Positions 34,944 to 44,069 of a DNA stretch of 64,000 bases are shown piece by piece. The translations under genes and the position numbers were made by a program. Source of the stretch: Streptomyces sp. AP-93 (lineage in GTDB: Bacteria; Actinomycetota; Actinomycetes; Streptomycetales; Streptomycetaceae); NCBI RefSeq assembly GCF_022808175.1, contig NZ_JALGBX010000003.1, positions 310,022 through 374,021 on the forward strand, in the 5' to 3' direction. Positions within the stretch are counted from its first letter, which is position 1. Each line of letters opens with the position of its first letter. Under the pieces are notes generated by a model. It had not been told where the DNA came from and did no database searches. It saw only the letters and a list, made by a program, of their open reading frames with translations.

Positions 34944-36047
34944 CGGGTGCCTCCAACCGTCTCGTGAGCGGTGTCGTAGGAGCGGGAGCGGGATCGGGAG
35001 CGTGTGGCCAGCCGGTGGGTGTCGATTCCCCGGTCGGCGCAGAACGCGCGCAGGTCGCCGTGGACGAGCACGTCGCACCGGCTCAGATCGGACGGGGTGC
35101 GCGCGCCCAGAGCGGTCATCAGGGCTTCCACCTGATCGAGCCACGTGGTGATCTGGGCGATCAAGGCGGACGGGCCGCCGTCGAGAACGGTCCGGAGGAA
35201 CCCTCCGGACACGCCTACGGCGGCAGCGCCGAGCGCCAGTCCGCGCACCACGTCGAGCGGGTTGCGGACCCCGCCGGAGGCCAGCAGCGGGATGGCGGCG
35301 TTCTGGGAGTCCAGCAGGCAGGCGGGAGCGGACTGGCCCCAGCCGCCCAGGTAGGAGTAGTCGGCGTGCTTGCGCCGGTCGTTCTCGATGCGCGCGAAGT
35401 CCGTGCCGCCGCGTCCGGCGACGTCGGCGACGCGCACGCCCATGTCGCTCAGCGCCGATATGGTCTCGCGGCTCAGGCCGAAGCCGACTTCCTTCACGAT
35501 GACCGGTACGTCGGCGCCGACGGCGTCCGCGATCTGCTCGATCTGCGGTCCAGGAGGAGAACGACCGGTCGCCCTCCGGCATGACCGTTTCCTGGATGAC
35601 GTTGAGGTGGATCTGCAGCGCGTCCGCCTGCAACAGGTCCACGGCCCGTCGTGCCTTCTCGACGGAGGCGTTGGCGTTGACGTTCGCCATGACGAACCCG
35701 TCCGGGTTCTCGCGGCGCAGCACGCTGAAGGTGTCGGCGACGGCCTCGTCGGCGAAGTACGCGCTCATGGAGCCCGTCGCGATGGGCACGCCGGTCTCAC
35801 GGGCGGCGATCGCGAGATCCCGGTTGATGGCGCCCGTCCGCACGCTGCCGCCGGTCATCGCGTTGATGTACAGCGGCACCTTCCATTCCAGGCCGCCGAA
35901 CCGCGTGACCAGCGAGGCATCGGACCGGTCGATGCCGGCCAGGGCATGGTGGACGAAGGACACGTCGTCGAACTGGTTGTATCCGCCCAGGTGGCGTTGT
36001 TGCTCGGCGGCGAACCGCACGTGGTCGTCCTTGCGCTCAGCGATCAT
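34940..36047 (-). pseudogene. fni: type 2 isopentenyl-diphosphate isomerase, interrupted by a frameshift
   Basis: The N-terminal half reads from ATG 36047 as a type 2 IDI (MIAERKDDHVRFAAEQQ; DDVSFVHHALAGIDRSDASL; PLYINAMTGGS; HLNVIQETVMPEGDRSFSSW). Right after that Trp (35550-35552) the frame is lost. The C-terminal half (PQIEQIADAVG; VPVIVKEVGFGLSRETI; AGRGGTDFARIEN; ASGGVRNPLDVV) continues in another frame to 34940. Homologues have one more residue between W and PQIE, so a 2-base loss or 1-base gain explains it. The FMN-dependent enzyme interconverts IPP and DMAPP. Flanking gene overlaps (ATGA both sides) are intact. It may be a true mutation, tolerable because the MEP pathway supplies DMAPP, or a sequencing error. 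Confidence 0.85.
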
Positions 36048-37162
36048 GCTGCGCTCCCTTTCGTCGACTGGAGACGGATCGGCACGGGGAGCACCCCTGC
36101 GGCGGCCCATCCCTTGCGCAGGTGCGAGATCTGCTCGTCCGCCGTGGCGTCCAGCAGCGCGATGCCGCAGTCGCCGCCCCCGGCGCCCGACGGCTTCCCC
36201 GCGCCTCCGACGGCCTCGGCCGCGTCGCACAGCGCGGTCAGTGTGGTGGTGAAGATTCCGAGCCGGACCTCGTCGTCCAGTTCGGCGAGCATCCGGCGGG
36301 CGCCCCTGACCTGCCGCAGCAACGCGGGGCCGTCACCCCGTTCGAGTGCGCCGGCCGAGGCGCGCACACAGGCGTCGCTGCGCTCCACGAAGGTCCGCTG
36401 CGACGTGCTGCCCTGCCAGGCGCGCTTGCCGAGGCTGCCGACCAGGGCCGTGGTGCTGGCGGGCCGGCCGGTCCAGCCCACCTCGAGCGTCAGACCGCGG
36501 GGCGCCGGCAGCCGTCGCACCCCGAAGCCCGGCCACGGCGCGCGGATCGACTCCCCGATCCCCCGGCGCCGCATCATGCCGAGCACGGCGGTTCGGTCGG
36601 GCGCGTGGTATTCGATCCAGCCGCCCCAGACGCTCGCGGCGAGATCGCCGCCAGAGGAACCGGCGTCGAGCCGCACCGACGCGAGCATCGCCAGCCGGAA
36701 CCGCTCGTCGTGCGACAGCTCCAAGCCGTAGTACGCGGCTACGGCGGACACCGTGGCGACCGTCACCGCGCCGCTCGATCCCAGGCCGAGTTTGGTTCCC
36801 TCGTGGTGCAGGCGACTGCTGATCGAAACGTGGACGGGGGGTGCGGACAGCCCCTGCTCGGCCACCAGCCCGTCGACCACTTCGATCGCCGACACCACGT
36901 GGGTGAGACCGTCCCGCACCCGCCGTTCGTCGTCCTCGCCGAGTGCGGCGAGGACGCCGCCACCGCGCCGCAGTCGCGCCTGTTCCGGGCAGAGGTCGGA
37001 ATCGATCACGACGTCGGCGCCGTGGGATGGCGACACCGTGACGTCGACCTGCCGATCGACCGCTGCCAGGATCGCCGGGTGGCCCGGCTGCACCACCGCG
37101 TACTCGCCGACGATGAAGAGTTTGCCCGGCGCTTGCCGGCTCACTGTTCTCGTACCGGTCAC
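36044..37162 (-). CDS. phosphomevalonate kinase
   Basis: A 372-residue GHMP-family kinase that converts mevalonate 5-phosphate to the diphosphate. The N-terminus has APGKLFIVGEYAVVQPGHPA (typical GHMP motif 1), the ATP-binding loop is KLGLGSSGAVTVATV, and the C-terminal motif is KPSGAGGGDCGIALLD. The order within the operon (after the decarboxylase, before the isomerase) and the length agree with the CL190 cluster. It starts at GTG 37162, overlapping the previous stop by GTGA, and its own stop overlaps the isomerase start. Confidence 0.93.
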   Translation of the reverse strand: MTGTRTVSRQAPGKLFIVGEYAVVQPGHPAILAAVDRQVDVTVSPSHGADVVIDSDLCPEQARLRRGGGVLAALGEDDERRVRDGLTHVVSAIEVVDGLVAEQGLSAPPVHVSISSRLHHEGTKLGLGSSGAVTVATVSAVAAYYGLELSHDERFRLAMLASVRLDAGSSGGDLAASVWGGWIEYHAPDRTAVLGMMRRRGIGESIRAPWPGFGVRRLPAPRGLTLEVGWTGRPASTTALVGSLGKRAWQGSTSQRTFVERSDACVRASAGALERGDGPALLRQVRGARRMLAELDDEVRLGIFTTTLTALCDAAEAVGGAGKPSGAGGGDCGIALLDATADEQISHLRKGWAAAGVLPVPIRLQSTKGSAA

Positions 37163-38217
37163 TGCTCTGCCGCCGTCAGCAGCCTGGCTCCCGGCCCGCG
37201 CCGGGCGGTGAGCACCGAGCATCCGGGGGCGGCGGCCAGCAGCGTTTCGGCGACCCGGGGCGCGGCCTCGGGGTGGCAGAGCACCTTGACGTTCGGTCCG
37301 GCGTCCATGGTCGCGTAGGCCGGTACGCCGTCCTTGCGGAGCTGCAGGACACCGTCGAGCACGGCCACCGTGGCCGGTGACAGGTAGCGCACCGCCGGCC
37401 GCGCGGCCAGCATCGTCGCGTGCATGCCGAGGGCGTTGCGCTCCGCGATCTCCCCCACCGCTTCGAGGTCTCCACGGAGCAGCGCCGCACGCATGTCGGT
37501 CAGGTCGCCCTTGCTCGACGTCGCCCAGGCCTGGTAGAGCGGAGAGGTCTCGACGGTCCGCCGCATGGCCGCACGGCTGGACACGGCCTTGGGGCCGGCG
37601 TTGACCAGTGCGACCACCAGGGCGGGGTCGAAGTCCGGAAGGGGCACCGGCTCGGCATAGGAGCTGAGGTCCGCGGCCTCGCCGACGCCCTGGCCCGCGT
37701 GACACAGCGCGAAGCCGCCGAAGATCGACCGGGAGGCCGACGCGGACCCGCGACGGGCGAGGCGGGAGAGGGCGGTGGGATCGAGATCCAGCCCGTACGC
37801 GGCGGTGGCGGCGACGGCCAGGGCGGCGAACCCACTCGCCGATGACGCCAGCCCCGCCCCGGTGGGGACGGCGTTGCGGGTGTCGACGGCTGCCCGTTCG
37901 CTCCGCCCGGCCAACTCCCGTACCAGGTCCAGGAAGACGATGACGCGCTCCCGCGGTTCACCGTCCGCGGGCTTTCCGTCGAGGATGACGCTGTCGGTCT
38001 GCGCCTCGGGGGCGAGCCGGACGGTGGTGTTCGTCGGGAAGACGTCCAGGGTCATCGACAGGCTGTCGACGTACGGGATGACGAGTCGCTCGTCGCGCTT
38101 CCCCCAGTACTTGATCAGCGCGATGTTCGGATGGGCGACGGCGGTCGACCCGTGGCCGAGGAGACTCCCCTGCGGTCCCGCCAGTCCCGCAGGCCCCAAC
38201 TTGTGGTCAATCAGCAT
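37159..38217 (-). CDS. diphosphomevalonate decarboxylase
   Basis: A 352-residue GHMP enzyme that decarboxylates mevalonate diphosphate to IPP. Signature stretches are AHPNIALIKYWGKRDERLVI, DSLSMTLDVFPTNT, AVPTGAGLASSASGFAALAV and YATMDAGPNVKVLCHPE. It begins at ATG 38217, 11 bases inside the end of the mevalonate kinase gene, so translation is coupled. Confidence 0.95.
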   Translation of the reverse strand: MLIDHKLGPAGLAGPQGSLLGHGSTAVAHPNIALIKYWGKRDERLVIPYVDSLSMTLDVFPTNTTVRLAPEAQTDSVILDGKPADGEPRERVIVFLDLVRELAGRSERAAVDTRNAVPTGAGLASSASGFAALAVAATAAYGLDLDPTALSRLARRGSASASRSIFGGFALCHAGQGVGEAADLSSYAEPVPLPDFDPALVVALVNAGPKAVSSRAAMRRTVETSPLYQAWATSSKGDLTDMRAALLRGDLEAVGEIAERNALGMHATMLAARPAVRYLSPATVAVLDGVLQLRKDGVPAYATMDAGPNVKVLCHPEAAPRVAETLLAAAPGCSVLTARRGPGARLLTAAEQ

Positions 38218-39325
38218 GGTTTACGAACCTTCCCATCGGGACTACCCAGGTACGGACGGCGCCGGCTTCGTGGAGGCTTCGCACGGTCGCTTCGGCCTGC
38301 CGCGGCTCTGCGGCCAGCGCGATCACGCAGCCCCCCAGCCCGCCGCCGCTGATCTTGGCGCCGAGGCTGCCGGCCGCGAGCGCGGCATCGACCAGGCCGT
38401 CGATCCGGTCCGTACTGAGCCCCATCTCGTGGAGCAGCGTGTGGTTTTCTGTCATCCGCGCGCCGAAGTCGCTCGATCGGCCGTGCGCGAGGTCACGTGT
38501 GGCGGCGCGGGTCAGGCGCGACACTCCGAGGACGAAGTCCGCCTGGGTTTGCGCGTTGCGCTGGAACTTCCGCCACAGGAGCTCCACCGCTTCCTTCGTA
38601 CTGCCGCTGACACCGCTGTCCGCGATGACGAACAGCCCGTCGAAGTCGTAGGGCCGGCCTTCGCCGGCGTGGCCCCCGGTGTGCTCGGAGGGACGTGCGG
38701 GGGCGTGCCCCGGCATGGGAACGGGCAGTTCACGGGCAGTGCCGGAGTGGAAGAGGAGCGGAGACGTCGCACCGGTGGCGAGCGCGTCGATGCCGCTCGA
38801 CCTGCCGTGTGCCACCTTCTCGGAAGCCTGCACGAGATCGAACACCTCGCGGGCCTCGAGCCGGCGGTCGAAGAGGTCCGCGAGGGCCAGCACGGCCGCC
38901 CGGGCGCACGCGGCGCTGGAGCCGAGCCCGCGGCCCTGCGGGATGGCGCAGTCGATGATCACGTCCACACACGCGTGGCCGTCGACGCCCGTCATCGTCT
39001 TGAGGTCCGGGAGCAGGCGCCGCAGGCCGTCCGCGGCAAGCGGTGTCACCGCCCCGGACCCCCGGCCGGCCAGTGCGGAGGAGACCCTGTCCGCGCCTTC
39101 GTCGGAACACCGCAATCGCTTGGCGGTCGCGGTCACCGTCAGTTGTGGAACCGGAATCGCGAGTGCCGGTGCACCATAAACGACGGCGTGCTCGCCGAGC
39201 AGAATTGCTTTTCCGTGGGCGCGTCCACAACCGATGCGGCCGTATTCAACGTCCGGATCACCTGTGGAAACGGTGCGGCCGGCGAAACGGCCGGCGAAAG
39301 CGGGTGAATTCTTTGGTGTCATCAT
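38207..39325 (-). CDS. mevalonate kinase
   Basis: A 372-residue GHMP kinase phosphorylating mevalonate. Motif 1 is RAHGKAILLGEHAVVYGAPA, the ATP loop is PQGRGLGSSAACARAAV and motif 3 is GAKISGGGLGGCVIALA. The approximately 30-residue N-terminal extension before the kinase fold (MMTPKNSPAFAGRFAGRTVS) is slightly longer than in many homologues. The start ATG 39325 overlaps the GGPP synthase stop by four bases. Confidence 0.94.
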   Translation of the reverse strand: MMTPKNSPAFAGRFAGRTVSTGDPDVEYGRIGCGRAHGKAILLGEHAVVYGAPALAIPVPQLTVTATAKRLRCSDEGADRVSSALAGRGSGAVTPLAADGLRRLLPDLKTMTGVDGHACVDVIIDCAIPQGRGLGSSAACARAAVLALADLFDRRLEAREVFDLVQASEKVAHGRSSGIDALATGATSPLLFHSGTARELPVPMPGHAPARPSEHTGGHAGEGRPYDFDGLFVIADSGVSGSTKEAVELLWRKFQRNAQTQADFVLGVSRLTRAATRDLAHGRSSDFGARMTENHTLLHEMGLSTDRIDGLVDAALAAGSLGAKISGGGLGGCVIALAAEPRQAEATVRSLHEAGAVRTWVVPMGRFVNHAD

Positions 39326-40413
39326 CGGGCTCGCTGCGTCGCATTGACCGCCATGGCGGCGAGCTGGTCCTTTGCCGGGGTGGTGGCACTGCTGGCGTCC
39401 AGTACGGCCATGGCCCGGTCGGTGCGGTGCGCGATCTGCCGCTCGATGTCGTCAACGGCGCCGACATTCACGAATATGTCCCGCAGGGCATCGATTTCAA
39501 GGCCGGAAAGGTCGGTTCCTATCTTCGCCCTGAGGAACCTCGCCGCATCCGGATCACGTTCGTCCGCATGCTTGAGCGCCGTCGCGAGCAGCACCGTTCG
39601 CTTGCCCTCCCGAAGGTCGTCGCCCGAGGGCTTGCCCGTCACCGACGGGTCGCCGAACACGCCCAGCAGGTCGTCCCGGAGCTGGAACGCGATCCCGATG
39701 TCCACCCCGAAGGCCCCGTAGGCCGCGACCAGGTCCGCCCCGGCGCCGGCGATCGCGGCACCGAATTGCAGCGGGCGCTCCACCGTGTAGGAGGCCGTCT
39801 TGTACTGGTTGACGCGCAGCGCCGAATCGATGCTCTCGTCGTCGCTCGCCTGGTTGATCACGTCGAGCAGCTGGCCGTACAGGACCTCCGAGCGCACCGC
39901 GGACCACACCGGTCCGATCCGGGCCTGCGCGTCCGCCGGCAATCCCGATGCGCGGACCATGACGTCGGACCAGGTCTGGGCCAGGTCCCCGACCAGGATG
40001 GCGGTGCCGGTACCGAAGGCGTCGGGGTCCCCGGAGAAGCGCCGCGCCCGATGCCGCTCGGCCAGGGCCACGTGCGCGGCGGGATGACCGCGGCGGGTGT
40101 CGGACGCATCGATGATGTCGTCGTGTATCAGGGCCGACGTGTGCAGCAGTTCAAGTCCCGCGCAGGCAGTCAGCACCGCCGTGGCGCCCGGATCGTGCCG
40201 GTCGCCGCCGGCACCGATCCAGCCCAGCCAGGCGAAGACCGGCCGGACGCGCTTGCCGCCGCGCAGAACGTAGTTCTCCAGCTCGGCGACCACGGCCGCG
40301 AAGTCCTGGCCGAGCGCGTCGGCTTCGGCCCGGCGCTGGCCGAAGAAGTCACTGATCACGGCGTCGACGGCAGCCGCATCCACGGATGCCGTCCCGAGAT
40401 AGCTGACGGTCAT
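39322..40413 (-). CDS. geranylgeranyl diphosphate synthase (polyprenyl synthetase)
   Basis: A 363-residue trans-prenyl synthase, first gene of the mevalonate operon. The first Asp-rich motif is HDDIID (D98, D99, D102) and the second LRDDLLGVFGD; GGKRVRPVFAWL is the conserved IPP-binding region. The fourth and fifth residues before the first motif are Ala94 and Ser93. Small residues there usually allow products longer than FPP, so GGPP is the likely product. It uses the IPP made by the downstream genes. The ATG at 40413 has GGGAGATGAG upstream. Three 12-bp repeats lie 38-73 bp upstream. Confidence 0.9.
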   Translation of the reverse strand: MTVSYLGTASVDAAAVDAVISDFFGQRRAEADALGQDFAAVVAELENYVLRGGKRVRPVFAWLGWIGAGGDRHDPGATAVLTACAGLELLHTSALIHDDIIDASDTRRGHPAAHVALAERHRARRFSGDPDAFGTGTAILVGDLAQTWSDVMVRASGLPADAQARIGPVWSAVRSEVLYGQLLDVINQASDDESIDSALRVNQYKTASYTVERPLQFGAAIAGAGADLVAAYGAFGVDIGIAFQLRDDLLGVFGDPSVTGKPSGDDLREGKRTVLLATALKHADERDPDAARFLRAKIGTDLSGLEIDALRDIFVNVGAVDDIERQIAHRTDRAMAVLDASSATTPAKDQLAAMAVNATQRAR

Positions 40414-40450
40414 GCTCTCATCTCCCGGTCGAGGTGACGGTCGCTCTCAT

Positions 40451-40486
40451 AATCAATCCCGCAATCAATCCCGTAATCAATCTCGC
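40451..40486. repeat. three 12-bp tandem repeats upstream of the GGPP synthase gene
   Basis: AATCAATCCCGC (40451), AATCAATCCCGT (40463) and AATCAATCTCGC (40475) follow each other without gaps. Their position in the leader or promoter of the mevalonate operon suggests an operator or RNA element; a small reading frame across them gives no recognisable protein. Confidence 0.75.
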
Positions 40487-40653
40487 ACTCGCACGAATTC
40501 ACCGAGATCACGTCACCCGACTCCGGGCTGCCAGCCCTTTCCGAAGAGACATCGGCCTCGCCGATTTCCGCAGAAGCCCATTCATGCATGCCCCTGAGCC
40601 ATCCCACACCTGATCAGCATGCTTCGATGTCAGCCAGGGCATGCCGCTCTGCC

Positions 40654-40673
40654 CACTACTCACGCGAGTAGTG
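40654..40673. promoter_or_regulatory. palindromic operator candidate in the mevalonate divergent promoter region
   Basis: CACTACTC-ACGC-GAGTAGTG is an exact 8-4-8 inverted repeat midway in the 353-bp gap (40414-40766) between the GGPP synthase and NphT7-like genes. LuxR-type regulators bind such dyads, and a LuxR-family gene is nearby. Apart from this and the 12-bp repeats the gap shows no gene. Confidence 0.55.
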
Positions 40674-40766
40674 CCAACAGGTAGGGGCCGTATACGACGA
40701 GCAGGATCCCACCCAACCGAGTGAGACATTCCGTGTCAGCGAAATGCGGGAGCATAACGTGCCACG

Positions 40767-41873
40767 ATGAGATACCCGCTCCCATCAACACCGATCCTCA
40801 CCACGGGAGTCACCATCCGATCCATCCGATCCATCGGAATCCTCGGTACCGGCGCGTACCTCCCCCCGACCGAGGTCTCCAACGACGAGATCGCCGAACG
40901 GGCCGGCGTCACGGACGAATGGATCGTCCGCAAGACGGGAATTCGGAGCCGCCGCCGGGCGGATCCCGGCCAGGCCACGTCCGACCTCGCTGCGGCGGCT
41001 GCCATCCGGGCCCTCGAGCAGGTGGGTGTCGACCCCGGGGAACTCGCCTACATCGTCGTCGCCACGTCCACGCCCGATCACCCGCAGCCGTCCACGGCGA
41101 GCATCGTCCAGCACCGGCTCGGGGCGATGAACGCGGCGGCCTTCGACCTGAACGCGGTGTGCAGCGGTTTCGTCTACGCGCTGACGGTCGCCGAACGGAT
41201 GCTGCGCACCGAGCCGGGCGAGCGCTACGGACTGGTCATCGGCGCGGACATCTACTCGCGGATCCTCGACTACTCCGACCGCCGGACCGCCATCCTCTTC
41301 GGTGACGGCGCCGGGGCCGTCGTCCTCGGCCCGGCCCCGAACGACCGGGGCCTATTCGCCAGTTCACTGATCACCCGGGGCGACCAGCACGAGCTGATCA
41401 GCGTCCAGGCCGGCGGCAGCCGGATACCGACCACCGCCGGGACACTGGACGAGGGCCTGCAGTACTTCCGGATGGATGGCCGGCGGGTCCGGGAGTTCGT
41501 GCAGGACAACCTCCCCGGGGCCGTCACGGATCTGCTGGCCGGCGCGGGGCTGGCCCCGCAGGAGGTCCGCCATGTGGTCGCCCACCAGGCGAACGCGGTG
41601 ATGCTCAAGGAGGTCTGGCCCTCGCTCGGACTGCCCGGGGCCAGCTTCTACTTGGCTTTGGAGTCCTACGGCAACACCGGCGCGGCCTCCGTACCCATCA
41701 CCCTCGACCTCGCCCACCGGGACGGCGCCCTCTCCGACGGAGAGGTGGTCCTGCTCACCGGCTTCGGCGGCGGCATGTCGGTGGGCTCGGCCCTGACCCG
41801 CTGGCTGCCCACCCGGCACGCCCGGCCGCCCCGGAATTCGGCCTACGCCGCTGCCCCCGCGCAGTCGAGGTGA
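40767..41873 (+). CDS. NphT7-like acetoacetyl-CoA synthase (KAS III family)
   Basis: A 368-residue thiolase-fold enzyme very like NphT7 of Streptomyces sp. CL190, which condenses acetyl-CoA with malonyl-CoA to acetoacetyl-CoA and so drives the mevalonate pathway. The FabH-type triad is C132 (NAVCSGFVYAL), H273 (VVAHQANAVM) and N303 (YGNTGAASVPI). Other NphT7-like stretches are ILGTGAYLPPTEVSNDE, TRKTGIR-like VRKTGIRSRRRADPGQATSD and STPDHPQPST. The start is ATG 40767; about 20 extra residues precede the fold compared with NphT7, and no better start exists because the candidate Val is GTC. It is divergent from the operon it presumably feeds. A plain FabH-like role is the alternative. Confidence 0.87.
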   Translation: MRYPLPSTPILTTGVTIRSIRSIGILGTGAYLPPTEVSNDEIAERAGVTDEWIVRKTGIRSRRRADPGQATSDLAAAAAIRALEQVGVDPGELAYIVVATSTPDHPQPSTASIVQHRLGAMNAAAFDLNAVCSGFVYALTVAERMLRTEPGERYGLVIGADIYSRILDYSDRRTAILFGDGAGAVVLGPAPNDRGLFASSLITRGDQHELISVQAGGSRIPTTAGTLDEGLQYFRMDGRRVREFVQDNLPGAVTDLLAGAGLAPQEVRHVVAHQANAVMLKEVWPSLGLPGASFYLALESYGNTGAASVPITLDLAHRDGALSDGEVVLLTGFGGGMSVGSALTRWLPTRHARPPRNSAYAAAPAQSR

Positions 41874-41911
41874 GGCACCCCGTCCCGCCCGACCGTGCGA
41901 GGGCCCGTGAT

Positions 41912-43956
41912 CTACTCGGCTTCGATCGAATAGATCGCCGCTCTGCTCGAATAGCTCGCGGCTCCGCGTGCCAATTCGACACGGGTGTTGATGCCCAACT
42001 TCCTGTAGATCTTCCTGAGGTGGTAATTCACCGTATGCGCCGACAGGTGGACCCGTTTGGCGATCTGCTGGTTCGTCATCCCCGCGCTCACCAGGTAGGC
42101 GATGCGTCGCTCCATGTCGGAGAGACCGGACCAGCAGGCGGAATTGAGCGGTGACACCATTTCTTCGGGCTTCGCCGGCGAGGGATCCGAAGGAACCCCA
42201 TCCGCGTCCTGCCTGCGGGCCGGGACTTTCGCACCGTAGGTCTTGGCGAGTTCCTCCGTCGCCAGGGCGACCGAGAGCGGGTCCGGCGACTGCGCGATGA
42301 TGCGCGACAGTACGGCCGGATCACCGGCCACCAGAGCGTTCGCGTGCAGGGCGCTGAGGCCGAGCACGGAGATGCCGGGGTTGTCACCCGCGAGGCCGTC
42401 CACCGTTTCGAGCACGCTGTGCTTGAGGTTGGTGTCACCCACGTCCAGTGCGAGACGGACCAGGAAGGCGGCGGCAGCCGGATCCTCGATGTACAGGCTC
42501 CGCTGCGTCGGCATATGGCTGTACTTGTCGGAGAACAGCTCGACAGCCGCCCTCGGACCCTCCCTTTTCACCGCGATGCGCACGTCGGTCCAGGCGTACT
42601 GCGGAGAATAGAGGACCGCCTGATCCGTCTCGAACTCGCCCTGCACCCGCTTCAGGCAATCGGTCGCCGCGGCCAGGTCTCCCTTGTAGAGGAAGATGGT
42701 GCTGAGCACCGAGTACGCAAGGGGCCGGAGTCCGGGAACGGCGTCCCGATCGGCCGCGGCAGTCGCCAGCTCCGCCTGTTGGCGAGCATCCCCGACCCGT
42801 CCGGCCTGGAGGAACAGCCGGGCCCGCATCGCCGCGAGTACGGCGTCCCAGGCGCGTGTGCCCAGTTCGCGCAGGCCGGCTTCGGCGTCATTGATCAGCG
42901 ACTCGGCCTTTTCGAATTCGCGCAGGTTCGCGACCTTTCCGGCCAGTGCGAGCTGGAAGTGGAGGCGCCACACGGGATCCGCCTTGTCGCTGTACCGCAC
43001 CGCGGCACGGCCCGGCTGAGCCCTTCGCCCAGTTCCCCGGCGCGCCAGCGGGCGTTGGAGAGCGCCGTCAGCGCCATCAGCGAGGCAACGTCACCCGGCC
43101 CGGCTCCCTGTTCCCTCAATATCCTGGCGGAACGCTTCTCCGCTTCTTCCATGCCGAGCAGGGAGTACCCCAGGATCACGGAGGCTTCCGCATCGAGCCG
43201 GGCGGAAGCCGAACTCGCGGGGCTGGAGAGAACGCGCTCCGCGACACGAATTCCGACGGTGGCCTTTCCGTCCATGATCAGGCTGTGGGACTTCGAGTAG
43301 ACCTCTCCGGATTCACCCGCGACCTCTTGGAGCGGGTCAGCCGGACGGTCGGCCATCCAGAGCGGGTGCCCGGTCACCCAGAATTGCCGGTCGTGTGAAG
43401 CGGTGCGATTCCTGGAGTGCCCCATCGCCTCGCGCTGCAAGGCACCCCGCGCGGGAGCGGGAATCGATTCGACGACCCCCGCCAAGAAGAAATCACTCTT
43501 GAAGACGAGTTGTTTTTCCGCCGCAACGACGAAACCCGAGGAAATCGCTTCGTCCAAGGAAGAAAGCAGGCTGGCCGCGGATTTGTCCAGCATTCTGGAG
43601 ACATCCTCCAGCATGAAGGATCTGCCCAAAACTGCCGCAATCTTGAGGAATCGCTGGCAGTCCATGCTGAGATCACCGAGCCGGCGCTTCACGAACGCCA
43701 CCACACGGCCCGGGACCCGCCGCTCCGTCAGCCCGACCGTTCCGCCGTACTCCCTTACCAGCCCTTCCTCCACGAGCCCTGCCGCACATTCGGCAAGCAA
43801 CCGTGAATTCCCGCCGGCATCCGCCGTGAAGTCGAGCAGCCCCTGGTCCGGTTCACCCCCCAGGATGTCCCGCAGGATCTGTTCGTCGGCAGATTCCATG
43901 AGCAATTCCGTTGCCATGACCCCGGCTACCCCCGTATGTAGTCCGGCGCGCCACAA
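41912..43956 (-). pseudogene. LuxR-family (LAL-like) regulator, frameshifted and lacking the P-loop ATPase part
   Basis: Two reading frames make one protein. The first (43956 to about 43007) starts inside the LAL ATPase region (LLMESADEQILRDILGGEP; FTADAGGNSRLLAECAAGLV; LSMDCQRFLKIAAVLGRSF). The second (about 43010 to 41912) has TPR-like helices (AVRYSDKADPVWRLHFQLAL) and a C-terminal LuxR HTH (LSDMERRIAYLVSAGMTNQQ; HLSAHTVNYHLRKIYRKLG). The switch occurs near 43000-43015 in a GC-rich run; one missing base would repair it. No Walker A precedes the first part, and an in-frame TAA lies 27 bases before the TTG start at 43956, which has AGGAGGG upstream. GC content is lower than in neighbours. 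It is probably the cluster regulator, now damaged or misread. Confidence 0.8.
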
Positions 43957-44069
43957 CCCGCACGCCCTCCTGCGAGGATCTTACGAACCATTGTCCGGTC
44001 TTGACTTGGCGAACACATGAGCTGGTGCATTATGCACACCGGGCCGGCCGCAGGGGGCGTCCAAGCACC

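Noticed and set aside
33882..36230. A single 782-codon frame joining IPP isomerase and HMG-CoA reductase as a fusion enzyme
   Set aside because: The middle of this frame is an Arg-rich out-of-frame translation. The isomerase C-terminal half is in another frame and overlaps the reductase start by ATGA, so these are two genes with a frameshift in the first.
40410..40607. A 65-residue minus-strand gene upstream of the GGPP synthase
   Set aside because: It consists mainly of the 12-bp repeats, has no ribosome site and no recognisable sequence.
32704..43956. Attachment-site repeats or an integrase bounding the mevalonate island
   Set aside because: I looked at both edges and found no tRNA, integrase, transposase or convincing flanking direct repeat. 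GACGATGCGTAT occurs twice near the left edge (about 32677-32701) but not at the right.
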